A stretch of 64,000 nucleotides of DNA. Origin: Blastocatellia bacterium. Its GTDB lineage: Bacteria; Acidobacteriota; Blastocatellia; HR10. The notes below the pieces were generated by a model, which saw only the letters and a program-made list of their open reading frames with translations, had not been told where the DNA came from and made no database searches. A program made the position numbers and the translations under genes. The stretch lies in NCBI GenBank assembly GCA_025055075.1, contig JANWYV010000054.1, positions 36,892-100,891 on the forward strand, read 5' to 3'. Shown here one piece after another: positions 9,155 through 19,000 of this stretch (position 1 is the first letter of the stretch; every line of letters begins with the position of its first letter).

Positions 9155-11557
9155 ATGACGAGCTCATTGGCACACGGCGATCGGCTCATGCACCTGGCGA
9201 CGCACGAACGGATCCTCCAACGGATGACCGAGGTCCTGGAATGCACCCGGCAGCTCGCGATCCTGAACGTCGCCGCCGCAGCCACCTCCGACATTTGTGA
9301 TCTCGACGCTCTGCTCCAGAACGCGCTCGAGCGTCTTCTCGAACTCCTCTCGTTCGAGGCGGGAGCGATCTATCTGCGGGAGAGCGCGCCCTCGCGCGAT
9401 GCGGATCGCGCGGAGTCCTCCCGAGCTCTTCGCCTTCGGCTTTCACGGGGTATCCCTCCGAGCTTCGCCGAGCTGCTGGAGCGCGCTTCCGTTGGTGAGG
9501 GACCCATCGCCGATGTCGCCGCTGCAGGAGAGCCCCTTTTTCTCGAAGTCTCAACCGTGGAACCGCTGCCCTATCGGCACCTGATCCGACGCGCAGGTTT
9601 TCATATCTTCGCGCTCATCCCCCTCCGCGCTGGGGATGAGACGATCGGGGTTCTCTTGCTCGCGAGTCGAACCTCTTCAATGCCTGGTGTTGGCGAGAGA
9701 GCGCTCTCCTCGACAGATGCCCTCGCGAGCGGTATTCGCGCGAACATCCTCCGTGATCTCCCAGCGGAGTATCGCTCGGCATTCTCCCTGGCGCTCGGAA
9801 ATCTTTTGGGGACGGCGATCGAGAACGCGCGCCGATACCGGGAGATGGTGAAGCACGTTCAGCGAGAGCGCCATCGGGTTGAGTTATGGCAGCGCGTCGG
9901 TCGCCTTGCGACGACGCTCCTAGCTCGTTCTTTGCAGAGAATCCCGCGCGAGGGAGGAATGATCGCGCCGGTGAGCGAAGACGAACTGCTGGCAGAAGCT
10001 TGTCGCCTGATTCAAGAGGCGTTCGGCTTGCCGAATGTCTCGATCTTCAAGCTTGACGAGTCGGCCGAAGAGATCGTCCTCGTGGCGACGCAGAGCCGAT
10101 ATGCCCGACCCGCCCCCTTGGGCTATCGGCAGAGTATCTATGTGGGCACGCTCGGCTGGGTCGCGCGGCATGGGGAAGCCCTTTTGGCGAACGATGTTTC
10201 CATCGAGCCCCGCTTCGTCCGTTACCACGCGGAGACGCGGGCGGAATTTGATCTCCCGATCAAAGTCCATGGTCGTCTGATTGGGATCGTGAGCATCGAG
10301 AGCGATCGCCCCCATGCGTTCACCGAAGACGATGTGATCGCCCTTCGGTGGATCACCGACCACCTCTCCTGGCACGTGGAGAACACGAGATTCGCGGAGA
10401 TGCTCCGGCGACAGCTCGAACACGCGACCGAATCGGAGCGTCTGCATCGAATGGTGATCGAAGCCCTTGGCGATGGGATCGCGATCATCCAGGACCGACG
10501 CATTCGATATGCGAATCGTCGCTGGACGGAACTCGTGGGACTTCCGGCTGGAGAATCGTCTGTCCTCTCAGACTTTCTGGCTCTCGTTCGGGAAGAGGAT
10601 CGCGATCGCTTGCGTGCGCTCCTGGACACGGAGTCACGATTGGAGATGGCTTCTCCAATTGAGCTTCGATTCACACGAAAGGATGGCGGCGAAATCGCCC
10701 TTCAGGTCCAGAGCGTACCGGTCGAATATGAGGGGAAGCCCGCCGTAGGTGTGATCCTGAGCGAGAGAGGACGCGAACGATCGTCCCTCGAACGGCGTCT
10801 TCAAGCTGAGAAGCTCGCGGCCCTCGAACAGCTCGTCTCGGGCATCGCCCACGAGCTGAACAATCCGCTCACTAGTGTGCTCGGATATGCGGAGCTGCTG
10901 CTCGCCCACGAGCCTTTGAGCGAGAGCGCGCGACACGACCTACAGACGATCATCGAGCAAGCACAGCGTGCGAAGAAAGTCATCCAAAACTTGCTCGCTT
11001 TCGCTCGTTTCTATCGCCCGGAGAAAATCACCATAGATGTCAACGACGTTCTTCGCGCAGCGCTCGACGCCTATCGCGCGCGCACGCCATCGAGCCCACT
11101 TCGCGTGATCTTGAATCTTGCGCCGGATCTGCCTCGCATCTGGGCGGACCGCAACCTCCTCGAACAGGTTTTCTTCAACATCATCCTCAACGCCGAACAT
11201 GCCGTTCAGCAAGCGCGCGGGCACGGGACGCTCCTGGTCGAGACGCGGATGAAGCGATCGGGTGGTGAAGGTTCCCCTCACGAAGTGCTCGAAATTCGCT
11301 TCACTGATGACGGCCCCGGCATCCCGGCTTCTCATCTTTCCCGCATCTTCGACCCGTTCTTCACGACGAAACCTCCGGGCGTAGGGACCGGTCTGGGACT
11401 CTCCATCTGCCATGGGATCATCAAGGAGCATGGAGGCGAGATCTATGCCCTCAGCGAAGAAGGTCATGGGGCCACGTTCGTCATCGAACTCCCTGTCTCC
11501 CCTGCCGGAAGAGCGAGAGAGTCAATCCCCACGAATCACTCTCCTCACCTTCGTTGA
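9155..11557 (+). CDS. Soluble hybrid-sensor histidine kinase (GAF-GAF-PAS-HisKA-HATPase)
   Basis: The protein is 800 aa with AGGAGGGG before the ATG. Domains in order: GAF (~45-220), GAF (~265-425), PAS (~440-545, with ANRRWTELVG), HisKA dimerisation domain with the phospho-acceptor His566 in SGIAHELNNP, and HATPase_c (~665-790) with N-box NIILNAEHA, FTDDGPGIP and TGLGLSICHG. There are no membrane segments, so it senses a cytoplasmic small molecule or redox cue. No response regulator is adjacent on this strand. The receiver protein at 12727-14052 is convergent and might be a partner, but that is inference. Confidence 0.92.
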   Translation: MTSSLAHGDRLMHLATHERILQRMTEVLECTRQLAILNVAAAATSDICDLDALLQNALERLLELLSFEAGAIYLRESAPSRDADRAESSRALRLRLSRGIPPSFAELLERASVGEGPIADVAAAGEPLFLEVSTVEPLPYRHLIRRAGFHIFALIPLRAGDETIGVLLLASRTSSMPGVGERALSSTDALASGIRANILRDLPAEYRSAFSLALGNLLGTAIENARRYREMVKHVQRERHRVELWQRVGRLATTLLARSLQRIPREGGMIAPVSEDELLAEACRLIQEAFGLPNVSIFKLDESAEEIVLVATQSRYARPAPLGYRQSIYVGTLGWVARHGEALLANDVSIEPRFVRYHAETRAEFDLPIKVHGRLIGIVSIESDRPHAFTEDDVIALRWITDHLSWHVENTRFAEMLRRQLEHATESERLHRMVIEALGDGIAIIQDRRIRYANRRWTELVGLPAGESSVLSDFLALVREEDRDRLRALLDTESRLEMASPIELRFTRKDGGEIALQVQSVPVEYEGKPAVGVILSERGRERSSLERRLQAEKLAALEQLVSGIAHELNNPLTSVLGYAELLLAHEPLSESARHDLQTIIEQAQRAKKVIQNLLAFARFYRPEKITIDVNDVLRAALDAYRARTPSSPLRVILNLAPDLPRIWADRNLLEQVFFNIILNAEHAVQQARGHGTLLVETRMKRSGGEGSPHEVLEIRFTDDGPGIPASHLSRIFDPFFTTKPPGVGTGLGLSICHGIIKEHGGEIYALSEEGHGATFVIELPVSPAGRARESIPTNHSPHLR

Positions 11558-11575
11558 ATGGGGCAAGCGATTTCA

Positions 11576-12709
11576 CTAAGGCAGATTGAGGGGGAGCGAG
11601 GGAGCGCGTAAAAACGTCGTTCCCAAGGCGCGATACCGTCGGATGAGGGGATCGAAGGAAACCCGTTGTCCGTTCTCCCGTCGGAGCAATCGAAGGAGGA
11701 GATGCGCGTGAAGCTCTTCCAAGCGGAATCCGAATTGGCGCGCCGTCTTCAGCGCCATTCGAAAATAGCGCTCTGCCCGCCCCGGCGCGCCATGAAGCAG
11801 ATGAAGCTCGCCCTCTCCGAGCCATACGTAAATTCTTCCACGCATATCGCGCGTCTTTCGGAAGAGCCGATCCGCTTCGCGGAAATCCACGCGCGCGCGC
11901 TCATAATGGCCGAGCATCTTGTAGGCCGTCGCTTCGCCCCAGAGCGTGTAGGCGTAGCTCACCTCATCGCCGATCGTGCGATAAAGCGCCGTAGCGCGCT
12001 CGAAGAACTCCAAAGCGCGTTCGTATTCGCCTCGCATCCGATGCGCGTTGGCGATGCCGCAGAAGGAATACGCGCGACCGAACGTGTCGCGCAGACGGCG
12101 GAACCGATCGTTCGCCTCCGTATAGAATTCGAACGAAGCGGCGTACCGCCCCATCACGCGCGAGACGCCACCGAGGCCGCAGAGAGCGTAAGCAGCCCCC
12201 ACCCGATCACCGGCGCGCTCATACCATCGCCAGGCGTCGCGGAAGCTCTGATAGGCGGCGCGCAGGTCACCGCTCAGGCGAAACGTCCCACCTCGCGCCC
12301 AGAGCAAATAGGCGCGCCCGAAATCATCCCCTATCATCCGATACACGCGTTCGGCCTCGCGGAAGAGACGCAAGGCTTCGGTCAACTCTCCCACCGCTCG
12401 CACGGCCATCCCCTCTCCCATAAGGGCATCGGCCGCGCTCACGTCTTCGCCCAATGCCTGCGCCAGGCGCGCCGCGCGTTGATAAGCGCGTCGCGCTTGT
12501 CGAAACCTCCCAAGCAGCCGCAGACAATGGCCCTGGGCCAACGCGCACTCCATAAGCCCTCGCTCATCTCGCTCGCGCGCGAAAACTCGCTGCGCTTCGC
12601 GATAGTGCTCGAGCGCTTCGGCGAACGCCCCCCGCTGCCGTTGCCGTTCCGCCAGGGCGAATAGCTGACGTCCTCGCCGCATTCCTTCCCCCCACGACGT
12701 CCTCAGCAC
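11576..12709 (-). CDS. TPR-repeat protein
   Basis: The protein is 377 aa, composed almost wholly of tetratricopeptide repeats in ~40-residue units, for example AYALCGLGGVSRVMGRY and AYTLWGEATAYKMLGHYE. The GTG start at 12709 has GGAGG 5 nt upstream, which itself lies in the 17-bp gap after the receiver gene's stop, so the two are in one operon. There is no signal peptide or enzyme domain. It is probably a cytoplasmic scaffold for the neighbouring PocR/receiver and PP2C proteins. Confidence 0.8.
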   Translation of the reverse strand: MLRTSWGEGMRRGRQLFALAERQRQRGAFAEALEHYREAQRVFARERDERGLMECALAQGHCLRLLGRFRQARRAYQRAARLAQALGEDVSAADALMGEGMAVRAVGELTEALRLFREAERVYRMIGDDFGRAYLLWARGGTFRLSGDLRAAYQSFRDAWRWYERAGDRVGAAYALCGLGGVSRVMGRYAASFEFYTEANDRFRRLRDTFGRAYSFCGIANAHRMRGEYERALEFFERATALYRTIGDEVSYAYTLWGEATAYKMLGHYERARVDFREADRLFRKTRDMRGRIYVWLGEGELHLLHGAPGRAERYFRMALKTARQFGFRLEELHAHLLLRLLRRENGQRVSFDPLIRRYRALGTTFLRAPSLPLNLP

Positions 12710-12726
12710 GGGCGCCTCCTTCTCGC

Positions 12727-14052
12727 CTAGGAGGCTGGCGACTCACTTCGCTCCAACCCGGCTTTCACCAACGCCAACAGTTCCTCCAACGAACAAGGTT
12801 TTGACAAGCGCAAGCTCCCCGTCTCACGGAGGAAGACAAGCGCTTCTTCGCTTAAGATGTCCCCCGTCAGGAAGACCATGCGACGCACCAGGGAAGGAGC
12901 CACTTGTCGGACACGCTCGTACAGTTCCCTCCCTCCTATCCCCGGCATACGCAGATCGGCGATGATCAGATCGTACTGTTTCCGCTCGATCATGGAAAGC
13001 GCTGTCTCTCCGTCGAGCGAGATGTCGACATCGTAATGAGCCGCTCGCAACGCGCGCGCGATCAATTCAGCGATCGGCCTCTCGTCTTCCACGACGAGGA
13101 TGCTTCTCGATCCGATAGGTGATTCGGCGGCCTTCTCGACAGAGGGATCGCGACTTCCCATGGTCATCTTCGCAGAAGAGAATCCCTGACGAACGTACTG
13201 CGTCAGTGATCGTACGGCTTCAATGGCCGAGCGCGCCTCTCGTTTGACAAATTCGAGAGACTCCTGGACATCGGGCGCTTCGACCACTTGGCGCGCCAGA
13301 TGGGCATGAAGATGAATGCTCGTCAGCCGATTGTTAACCTCGTGCGCCATCTGCGAGAGCCTCTCCACCAAAGCCGAGAGAGGTTCTGCCGAAGAAGGCG
13401 AGACTATCGAGCAATAATGCGCCCACTCATATCGCGCTGAGATCTCCGCTGAGAAGGCTTCGGCCATCAAGCGAACCAACTCGCGCACGTGGCTTAACTG
13501 TTCATCCGAAATGGCCCATCGTCGCGCTTGTTCACGGCTTGCTCCGAGAGCGGGATTCCCCGTCGGAAAGAGCGCCTCCAGGACTTCGTTCGTGAAGAAA
13601 TGCTCGAGGGGAAAAGCCGCCACGGTGATGGCCGCTTTCGGATACGTCTGCTCATGGTACGTCAAGAGGATGGGGCAGCTCCACAAGGTGGAGCGTCCGC
13701 CGACGCAATCAGCGATGACGGGCTCCCGTCGCTGCATCGCCAGAAGCGATGCTCGCCACGTGTCGTGCACGCATCGGGAGGAACCCGCCATCTCCAGCCT
13801 ATTCAGCTCATGACAAAGTGGCGACCTCACTCGCATCGGCGCGACATCGGGATGAATCGGCCGCGGGGACGCTTCATCGTATAGATAGATGGACGCCTCC
13901 ATCCGCGTGATCTCGCTCAAGTGCACTTGCGCTTGAAGGAGTTTCTGCGGATCGAGCAATGCCTCCAAGGGGACGCGCTCTGGAGGCAAGAGATTCCCCT
14001 CGGCGTCCATGCACCGCCGCACGTCGAAGATCCATCCGCTCTGGAGCTTCAT
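12727..14052 (-). CDS. PocR-like sensor / DHp-only histidine domain / receiver protein
   Basis: The protein is 441 aa. The ATG at 14052 has GGAGGGGG upstream and is preferred over 14082. Residues ~15-190 resemble a PocR ligand-binding domain, with spaced Cys in SPLCHEL, SRCVHD, IADCVGG and WSCPILL. A HisKA-like dimerisation segment (~225-300) contains His237 in QMAHEVNNRL. A receiver domain (~325-435) has VVEDE, the phospho-acceptor Asp in ADLRMPG and Lys in RLSKPCS. No HATPase domain lies between, so it cannot autophosphorylate. Likely a phosphorelay or scaffold component fed by another kinase. PP2C and TPR genes flank it. Confidence 0.75.
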   Translation of the reverse strand: MKLQSGWIFDVRRCMDAEGNLLPPERVPLEALLDPQKLLQAQVHLSEITRMEASIYLYDEASPRPIHPDVAPMRVRSPLCHELNRLEMAGSSRCVHDTWRASLLAMQRREPVIADCVGGRSTLWSCPILLTYHEQTYPKAAITVAAFPLEHFFTNEVLEALFPTGNPALGASREQARRWAISDEQLSHVRELVRLMAEAFSAEISARYEWAHYCSIVSPSSAEPLSALVERLSQMAHEVNNRLTSIHLHAHLARQVVEAPDVQESLEFVKREARSAIEAVRSLTQYVRQGFSSAKMTMGSRDPSVEKAAESPIGSRSILVVEDERPIAELIARALRAAHYDVDISLDGETALSMIERKQYDLIIADLRMPGIGGRELYERVRQVAPSLVRRMVFLTGDILSEEALVFLRETGSLRLSKPCSLEELLALVKAGLERSESPAS

Positions 14053-14122
14053 CGCCCCCTCCTTCTCAGACAGCGACCCCATCCATCGGATAGCCTCCAG
14101 GTCCGCGCGCGCTCACGGCGCA

Positions 14123-15493
14123 TCATGGTTTTCCCTCCGATGTCCGGCGGACGACCACAGTTTGGACATACCGCTGCAAGAAGTCGCGAGCGCGCTCCGA
14201 TTCGCCGGCTGCCTGCCACGCGGCTGCGGCAAAGAGCAGGTTCTCCTCCGATCCTCCCAGCTCCATCGCGCGCACGAAACTCTCGGCCGCGGTGCGATAC
14301 TCGCCGAGGGCGAAACGCGTCTGTCCCAACCAGTGATGGTATAGGCCATTGGAGGAATCCCACCGTATCCCTTCTTCCAAGATGCGTTCCGCTTCCGCAT
14401 ATTGACCAGCGCGAAATCTCTCGATCGCGCGATCCAAATGCGCATGCGCGCGCTCGGTCGTCGAGAGCGAAACACCCCCTCTCTCAGCCCGCCATCGTTC
14501 GACATTCATTCCCGCGATGAAGAGCACGATGGCGCTGAGCAGCGCTACGAGCAACACCACGCCATACGCGCGACCCAAACGGCGCAGATCCATCGTCAAC
14601 GAGCGCTCCGATTCCGAAGGAAGAACACGACGCCCCGCTGATGCCTCGGAAGCATCCGACGCGGTCGAGAGCGATGGGTGTCCCTCCGCCGTCGATTCGA
14701 GGAGCCCTCGGCCTTCCCATTCGACTCCGCGCTCGGATCGACTGGGACGCGGGGACACCGAATCCACGCGCACGACGAGAGCGGTGAAATTATCGCGCGC
14801 GCCTCGCTCGTAGCACAGTTCCTTGAGCCGATCGCATACCCGCTGTGGATCCGATTCCCGCGCCAAAAGGTCCTGCAGTTCCTCATCGGTCACGTGGCGC
14901 GTGATCCCATCGGTGCACAGCAAGAAGACCGTATTCGGCTCCAGCCCAATCTTCTTCATGTCCGGGATGACCTCTTCGCCAATGCCCAGGGCCCGTGTGA
15001 GGACATACTTCTTCGTGTACTCCAAGATGGAGAATCCGCCCAAATGCTCGGCTTCGACGAGCGTATGGTCAATCGTTTCGCGATAGAGCTTCCCTGCGGC
15101 GAAGCGATAGACGCGGCTATCGCCAATGTGACAGATCACCGCGTGTCGTGGCTCCAGAAGCAATACGGCGAGCGTCGTGGCCATGCCGCTCAATGATTCC
15201 TCGCTCATCGCCATCTCGCGAAGCGCTCCGTTCAGATATGCGATCACTTGCTCCAAATATCGCATGCGGTCGCCGCGCGTTTTTCTGGAGAAATGATGAC
15301 GGAGGATCTCCATCGCCGTCCGGCTGGCAATCTCCCCCGCATTCTGTCCTCCCACGCCATCGGCCACGGCGAACAAGCCCACATCGTCCAATACCACGTA
15401 GCTATCCTCATTCACCGGACGGCGAGGATTCAACCCGCGATCGGAGACGAGACCATAACTCCCCCTCTTGAACGGTTTGGCCATCGTGCTCAT
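14123..15493 (-). CDS. PP2C-type Ser/Thr phosphatase with membrane segment and TPR tail
   Basis: The protein is 456 aa. The frame is open to 15892 but the ATG at 15493, with GGGAG upstream, fits the domain start (GLVSDRGLNPRRPVNEDSY). PP2C metal motifs are seen: NEDSY, VADGVGG, CHIGDSRVYR, LCTDGITRHV and RDNFTALVV. A transmembrane segment (VVLLVALLSAIVLFIAG, ~330) is followed by a TPR-like C-terminus (RAGQYAEAERILEEG, ALGEYRTAAESF). It should remove phosphate from Ser/Thr-phosphorylated proteins at the membrane; an STPK is encoded ~25 kb away in the window. It is 70 bp upstream of the PocR-like gene in the same direction. Confidence 0.88.
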   Translation of the reverse strand: MSTMAKPFKRGSYGLVSDRGLNPRRPVNEDSYVVLDDVGLFAVADGVGGQNAGEIASRTAMEILRHHFSRKTRGDRMRYLEQVIAYLNGALREMAMSEESLSGMATTLAVLLLEPRHAVICHIGDSRVYRFAAGKLYRETIDHTLVEAEHLGGFSILEYTKKYVLTRALGIGEEVIPDMKKIGLEPNTVFLLCTDGITRHVTDEELQDLLARESDPQRVCDRLKELCYERGARDNFTALVVRVDSVSPRPSRSERGVEWEGRGLLESTAEGHPSLSTASDASEASAGRRVLPSESERSLTMDLRRLGRAYGVVLLVALLSAIVLFIAGMNVERWRAERGGVSLSTTERAHAHLDRAIERFRAGQYAEAERILEEGIRWDSSNGLYHHWLGQTRFALGEYRTAAESFVRAMELGGSEENLLFAAAAWQAAGESERARDFLQRYVQTVVVRRTSEGKP

Positions 15494-15670
15494 GACAACT
15501 CTCCCGCTGCGTGGCTCGGCAAACCGCCCTTGCCCATCCGCTTCAGTCCCTTTCGAGGGGAACTGCACTTCACCCACTCCGGCCGAGCGACATCCCTTCA
15601 CACCATCGCCCGCGTGATGGCCTCTCGCCCCATTGTTCCCGAAAGCCGAGCTCGCATATCCGACGGTGTA

Positions 15671-15699
15671 ATTGTAATCTTCGCCCGACCCAGCGGCAA
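15671..15699 (-). promoter_or_regulatory. Predicted promoter for the PP2C/PocR/TPR operon
   Basis: Read on the minus strand: TTGCCG (15699-15694), 17-bp spacer, TACAAT (15676-15671). It would give a leader of about 170 nt before the PP2C ATG. It lies in the 260-bp gap after yjbQ, where no gene was found. Confidence 0.5.
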
Positions 15700-15753
15700 C
15701 GCGAGATGGACCGAGGGGGGATGTGAGCCACGCGGTAGCGCGAGGGAGGCCGC

Positions 15754-16167
15754 TCATTCCCCAACGACCTTGATCACTACGCGCTTGCGCCGACGTCCAT
15801 CGAACTCCGCATAGAAGACCCGCTGCCATGTCCCTAGATCCAGCTTCCCATTGGTCACCGGTATGATGACTTGATGATGGAGGAGCAAGCACTTCAGGTG
15901 CGCGTCTCCGTTGTCTTCGCCCGTGGCATGATGGCGATACGGGGCACCGTAGGGAGCGAGTTTCTCCAACATCTCATCGAGGTCCTGAAGTAATCCCTCC
16001 TCGTCGTCGTTGATATAAACGCCCGCCGTCGTATGGAGGGCAGAGACCAAGACCAGGCCTTCTCGAATCCCACTCTTTTGCACCGCGCGCTCCACCTCGC
16101 GCGTGATGTTGATGTACTCGCGCCGCTTCTTCGTGTGAAACTCCAGATACTCCGTATGCGACTTCAT
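15754..16167 (-). CDS. yjbQ: YjbQ-family protein (UPF0047)
   Basis: The protein is 137 aa. The ATG at 16167 has GGAGGGGG upstream. Family hallmarks: [28 protein letters not shown], and a C-terminal [18 protein letters not shown]. YjbQ proteins are small trimeric metal-site proteins; thiamin-phosphate synthase activity has been shown for some, but the true role is unsettled. It lies 29 bp after glgB and is probably co-transcribed, without obvious functional link. Confidence 0.88.
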   Translation of the reverse strand: MKSHTEYLEFHTKKRREYINITREVERAVQKSGIREGLVLVSALHTTAGVYINDDEEGLLQDLDEMLEKLAPYGAPYRHHATGEDNGDAHLKCLLLHHQVIIPVTNGKLDLGTWQRVFYAEFDGRRRKRVVIKVVGE

Positions 16168-16196
16168 CTCCCCCTCCCTCGTGGATGAGTCCGCGA

Positions 16197-18398
16197 TCAA
16201 TCGCGCTTCAAGACGATGACCGCCAGTGGAGGCAGCGTTACGCGAACCGAGTACGGGCGATCGGACCAGGCGATGGGTTCGGCCCGAATCGGCTCGGGAT
16301 TGCCATGGCCGCTCCCTCCATATTCTGGCCGATCGCTGTTGAAGACCTCCCGATACTCGCCCGGTTCCGGGACGCCAACGCGATAGCCCAGGCGCGGCAC
16401 CGGCGTGAAATTGCAGATGAAGATGAGGAACGGAGCCTCACGACGCGCGCGCCGCAAAAAGGCGATGATGCTACACTCCCAATCGCGAAAATCAATCCAC
16501 TCGAATCCCTCTGGCTCGAAATCGCGCTCGTAGAGCGCTGGCTCGGCCAGATAAAAATGGTTCAGGTCGCGGACGTACCGGTGCAGTTGGCGATGCGGCT
16601 CCTCTTCGAGCAAATGCCAATCGAGGCTCGAAGAGACGTCCCATTCGCGCCACTGTCCGAACTCGCTCCCCATGAAGAGGAGCTTCTTGCCCGGATGACC
16701 GAACATGTATCCGTAGAGGAGCCGCAGATTCGCGAACTTCTGCCAGCGATCGCCAGGCATCTTCTCTATGAGCGAGCGCTTCCCATGCACCACTTCATCG
16801 TGCGAGAGCGGCAGGATATAGTTCTCCGAGAACGCATACATGAGCGAGAACGTCAGATCGTTGTGGTGATACTTGCGATAGATCGGATCCTTGGCCATAT
16901 ACCGCAGCGTGTCGTTCATCCACCCCATATTCCATTTGAACGTGAAGCCCAATCCGCCGAGATACGTCGGACGCGAGACCATGGGCCAGGCCGTAGATTC
17001 TTCGGCGATCGTCACCGCGCCAGGATACAGCGCGTGCACCCATTCGTTGAATCGTCGAAGAAAAGCGATTGCCTCCAGGTCCTCGTTCCCGCCATAGATA
17101 TTGGGCACCCATTCGCCCGGTCTTCGCGAGTAATCCAGATACAGCATCGAAGCGACGGCATCCACGCGCAGCCCGTCGGCATGATAGCGATCCAGCCAAA
17201 AGAGCGCGCTCCCGAGCAGGAAATTTCGCACTTCGTTCCGGCCATAGTTGAAAATCAGCGTCCCCCAATCCGGATGCTCCCCGCGACGCGGATCGGCATG
17301 CTCGTACAAATGCGTGCCATCGAAGAAAGCCAACCCGTGCGCATCCCTGGGAAAGTGCGCGGGCACCCAATCGAGGATCACGCCGATTCCCCACTCGTGC
17401 AGCGTGTTCACGAAATATGCGAAATCATCGGGCGTCCCGTACCGACTCGTCGGCGCATAATAACCGACGGCCTGATACCCCCATGATCCGTCGAACGGAT
17501 GCTCCAAAATGGGCAAAAGCTCGACGTGCGTGTACCCCATCTCCTTCACATACGCGGCCAACTGATGTGCGGCCTCTCGATACGTGAGCGGCCGATGTCC
17601 CTCTTCGGGCACACGCCGCCAGGAACCGAGATGCACCTCATAGATGTTCATCGGCGCATCCAGGGCATTCCGACGCGCGCGCTCTTGCATCCACGCTTCA
17701 TCGGCGAAGCGACAGCGCGAGAGATCGAAGACGATCGTCGCCGTCTTGGGCGGAGGCTCGAAGAAGAAACCGTAGGGATCGCTTTTCAGAAGCAGCACGT
17801 CCCCATATTGCGACTTGATCTCAAACTTGTAGAGCGTGCCTTCCGGAAGGTCGGGAATGAAGAGTTCCCACACGCCACTGGTCCCTCGCACCCGCATGGG
17901 ATGCCGGCGTCCATCCCAAGCATTGAAGTCGCCGACGACACTGACACGTCGCGCGTTCGGTGCCCAAACGGCGAAATGGACGCCGCGCACGCCCTCAATT
18001 TCGCGCACGTGCGCACCGAGTTTCTCATAAATGCGTTGATGCGTGCCCTCGCCGATGAGATAGAGATCGAAATCGGTGAGCACAGGAGGAAAGCTATATG
18101 GATCGAGGAATTCCCGGATTTCTCCTCCGCTCACCGTGCGAAGCCGATACGGGAGAGGCTCCGTCTCTCCCCAGAGGACAGCTTCGTAAAATCCATCCGG
18201 ATGCACACGTTCCATCGGATGCACTTGTCCCGAACGAGCATCTATGACGAAGGCTGTGTCGGCCTCTGGCAAGAAGGCGCGAATGGCGAAGCCTGATTCT
18301 CCTTCGCGCGCGACTGGATGCCTGCCTAAGATGTGAAACGGATCGGCGTGTTCGGCCCGCACGATCAATTCGATCTCTGCTGGCGATGCCGTGCTCAT
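16197..18398 (-). CDS. glgB: 1,4-alpha-glucan branching enzyme (GH13)
   Basis: The protein is 733 aa from the ATG at 18398, close to the ~730 aa of E. coli GlgB. It has an N-terminal CBM48 region ([26 protein letters not shown]), a GH13 barrel with nucleophile Asp413 in [13 protein letters not shown], the acid/base Glu near 466 in IAEES, the third acid in [10 protein letters not shown], and a C-terminal beta domain. It introduces alpha-1,6 branches in glycogen. No other glg genes are in the window. The start has no strong ribosome-binding site; a promoter at 18426-18455 would give a ~20-nt leader. Confidence 0.95.
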   Translation of the reverse strand: MSTASPAEIELIVRAEHADPFHILGRHPVAREGESGFAIRAFLPEADTAFVIDARSGQVHPMERVHPDGFYEAVLWGETEPLPYRLRTVSGGEIREFLDPYSFPPVLTDFDLYLIGEGTHQRIYEKLGAHVREIEGVRGVHFAVWAPNARRVSVVGDFNAWDGRRHPMRVRGTSGVWELFIPDLPEGTLYKFEIKSQYGDVLLLKSDPYGFFFEPPPKTATIVFDLSRCRFADEAWMQERARRNALDAPMNIYEVHLGSWRRVPEEGHRPLTYREAAHQLAAYVKEMGYTHVELLPILEHPFDGSWGYQAVGYYAPTSRYGTPDDFAYFVNTLHEWGIGVILDWVPAHFPRDAHGLAFFDGTHLYEHADPRRGEHPDWGTLIFNYGRNEVRNFLLGSALFWLDRYHADGLRVDAVASMLYLDYSRRPGEWVPNIYGGNEDLEAIAFLRRFNEWVHALYPGAVTIAEESTAWPMVSRPTYLGGLGFTFKWNMGWMNDTLRYMAKDPIYRKYHHNDLTFSLMYAFSENYILPLSHDEVVHGKRSLIEKMPGDRWQKFANLRLLYGYMFGHPGKKLLFMGSEFGQWREWDVSSSLDWHLLEEEPHRQLHRYVRDLNHFYLAEPALYERDFEPEGFEWIDFRDWECSIIAFLRRARREAPFLIFICNFTPVPRLGYRVGVPEPGEYREVFNSDRPEYGGSGHGNPEPIRAEPIAWSDRPYSVRVTLPPLAVIVLKRD

Positions 18399-18425
18399 AC
18401 TGGCAAGGTCTCGCGAAGCCCGCAT

Positions 18426-18455
18426 ATAATGCCCATCTCGTCGGCTCGGCCTCAA
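18426..18455 (-). promoter_or_regulatory. Candidate glgB promoter in a divergent region
   Basis: On the minus strand TTGAGG (18455-18450), 18 bp, CATTAT (18431-18426). A perfect TATAAT on the plus strand at 18425-18430 overlaps it and may serve the divergent kinase gene, but it lacks a -35. Weak evidence overall. Confidence 0.3.
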
Positions 18456-18470
18456 TGGTTGGGAGGGAGG

Positions 18471-18968
18471 ATGCGACCGAGCGCGCACATTTTAATCGGG
18501 CTTCCCGGCTCTGGCAAGAGCACGCTCGCGCGGCGCCTGGCCGAGCAGCATGCGCCAGCTTCGATCATCAGTTCCGATGAGATCCGCAAGCACCTTTACG
18601 GTGATGAAGCTATCCAGGGGGAAGCCGCGCGAGTGTTTCGTCTCGCGCGCTCGAATTTGCTGGCCGCCGTGCGCGCGGGACGCAATGTCATCTATGACGC
18701 TACGAACGTCAACCCGAAATTCCGCCGCCTGACGATCCGCGAGCTGCGCGAAAGCGGCGTTCGATGGATCATCGGCTACTGGCTCGATGTGCCGCTTCCC
18801 CTCTGTCAAGAGCGGAATCGCGAGCGCGATCGCGTGGTTCCCGAAGCCGTCCTGCGCCGCATGCTGGAGGAATTGCGTCGATCTCCTCCCACCTTCCATG
18901 AAGGATTCGATGAGTTGGTAATCACCGGAGCGGACGTCGAGATCTGCGCTGACCTCGTGGGGAAATGA
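18471..18968 (+). CDS. P-loop kinase of the polynucleotide-kinase/AAA_33 type
   Basis: The protein is 165 aa. The ATG at 18471 follows GGGAGGGAGG; a longer frame from 18333 would overlap glgB. Walker A is GLPGSGKST, then [12 protein letters not shown] and [14 protein letters not shown], with a lid-like [12 protein letters not shown]. This order matches the kinase domain of T4 polynucleotide kinase and related small-molecule kinases (AAA_33). The substrate could be an RNA/DNA 5' end or a small metabolite; no phosphatase or ligase domain is fused. It converges on mgtE. Confidence 0.8.
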   Translation: MRPSAHILIGLPGSGKSTLARRLAEQHAPASIISSDEIRKHLYGDEAIQGEAARVFRLARSNLLAAVRAGRNVIYDATNVNPKFRRLTIRELRESGVRWIIGYWLDVPLPLCQERNRERDRVVPEAVLRRMLEELRRSPPTFHEGFDELVITGADVEICADLVGK

Positions 18969-19000
18969 CGTGCCCGCGTCGCCCCCATGCGGGCCGTCAT
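18965..19000. terminator. Shared hairpin spanning both stop codons of convergent genes
   Basis: ATGACG-T-GCCCGC (18965-18977) pairs with GCGGGC-CGTCAT (18989-19000): 12 bp with one bulged T and an 11-nt loop. The TGA stop of the kinase gene (18966-18968) and that of mgtE (18999-18997) pair with each other. There is no T-tract. It probably marks the 3' ends of both transcripts. Confidence 0.55.

Noticed and set aside
15494..15892. An N-terminal extension of the PP2C gene by 133 residues
   Set aside because: It overlaps yjbQ, has no domain and no ribosome-binding site; the PP2C fold starts right after the ATG at 15493, which has one.
16185..17486. A 433-codon plus-strand frame antisense to glgB, and similar long antisense frames elsewhere (e.g. 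53922-55727, 59568-61271)
   Set aside because: High GC gives long open antisense frames; these lie over genes with clear family motifs and have no motifs themselves.
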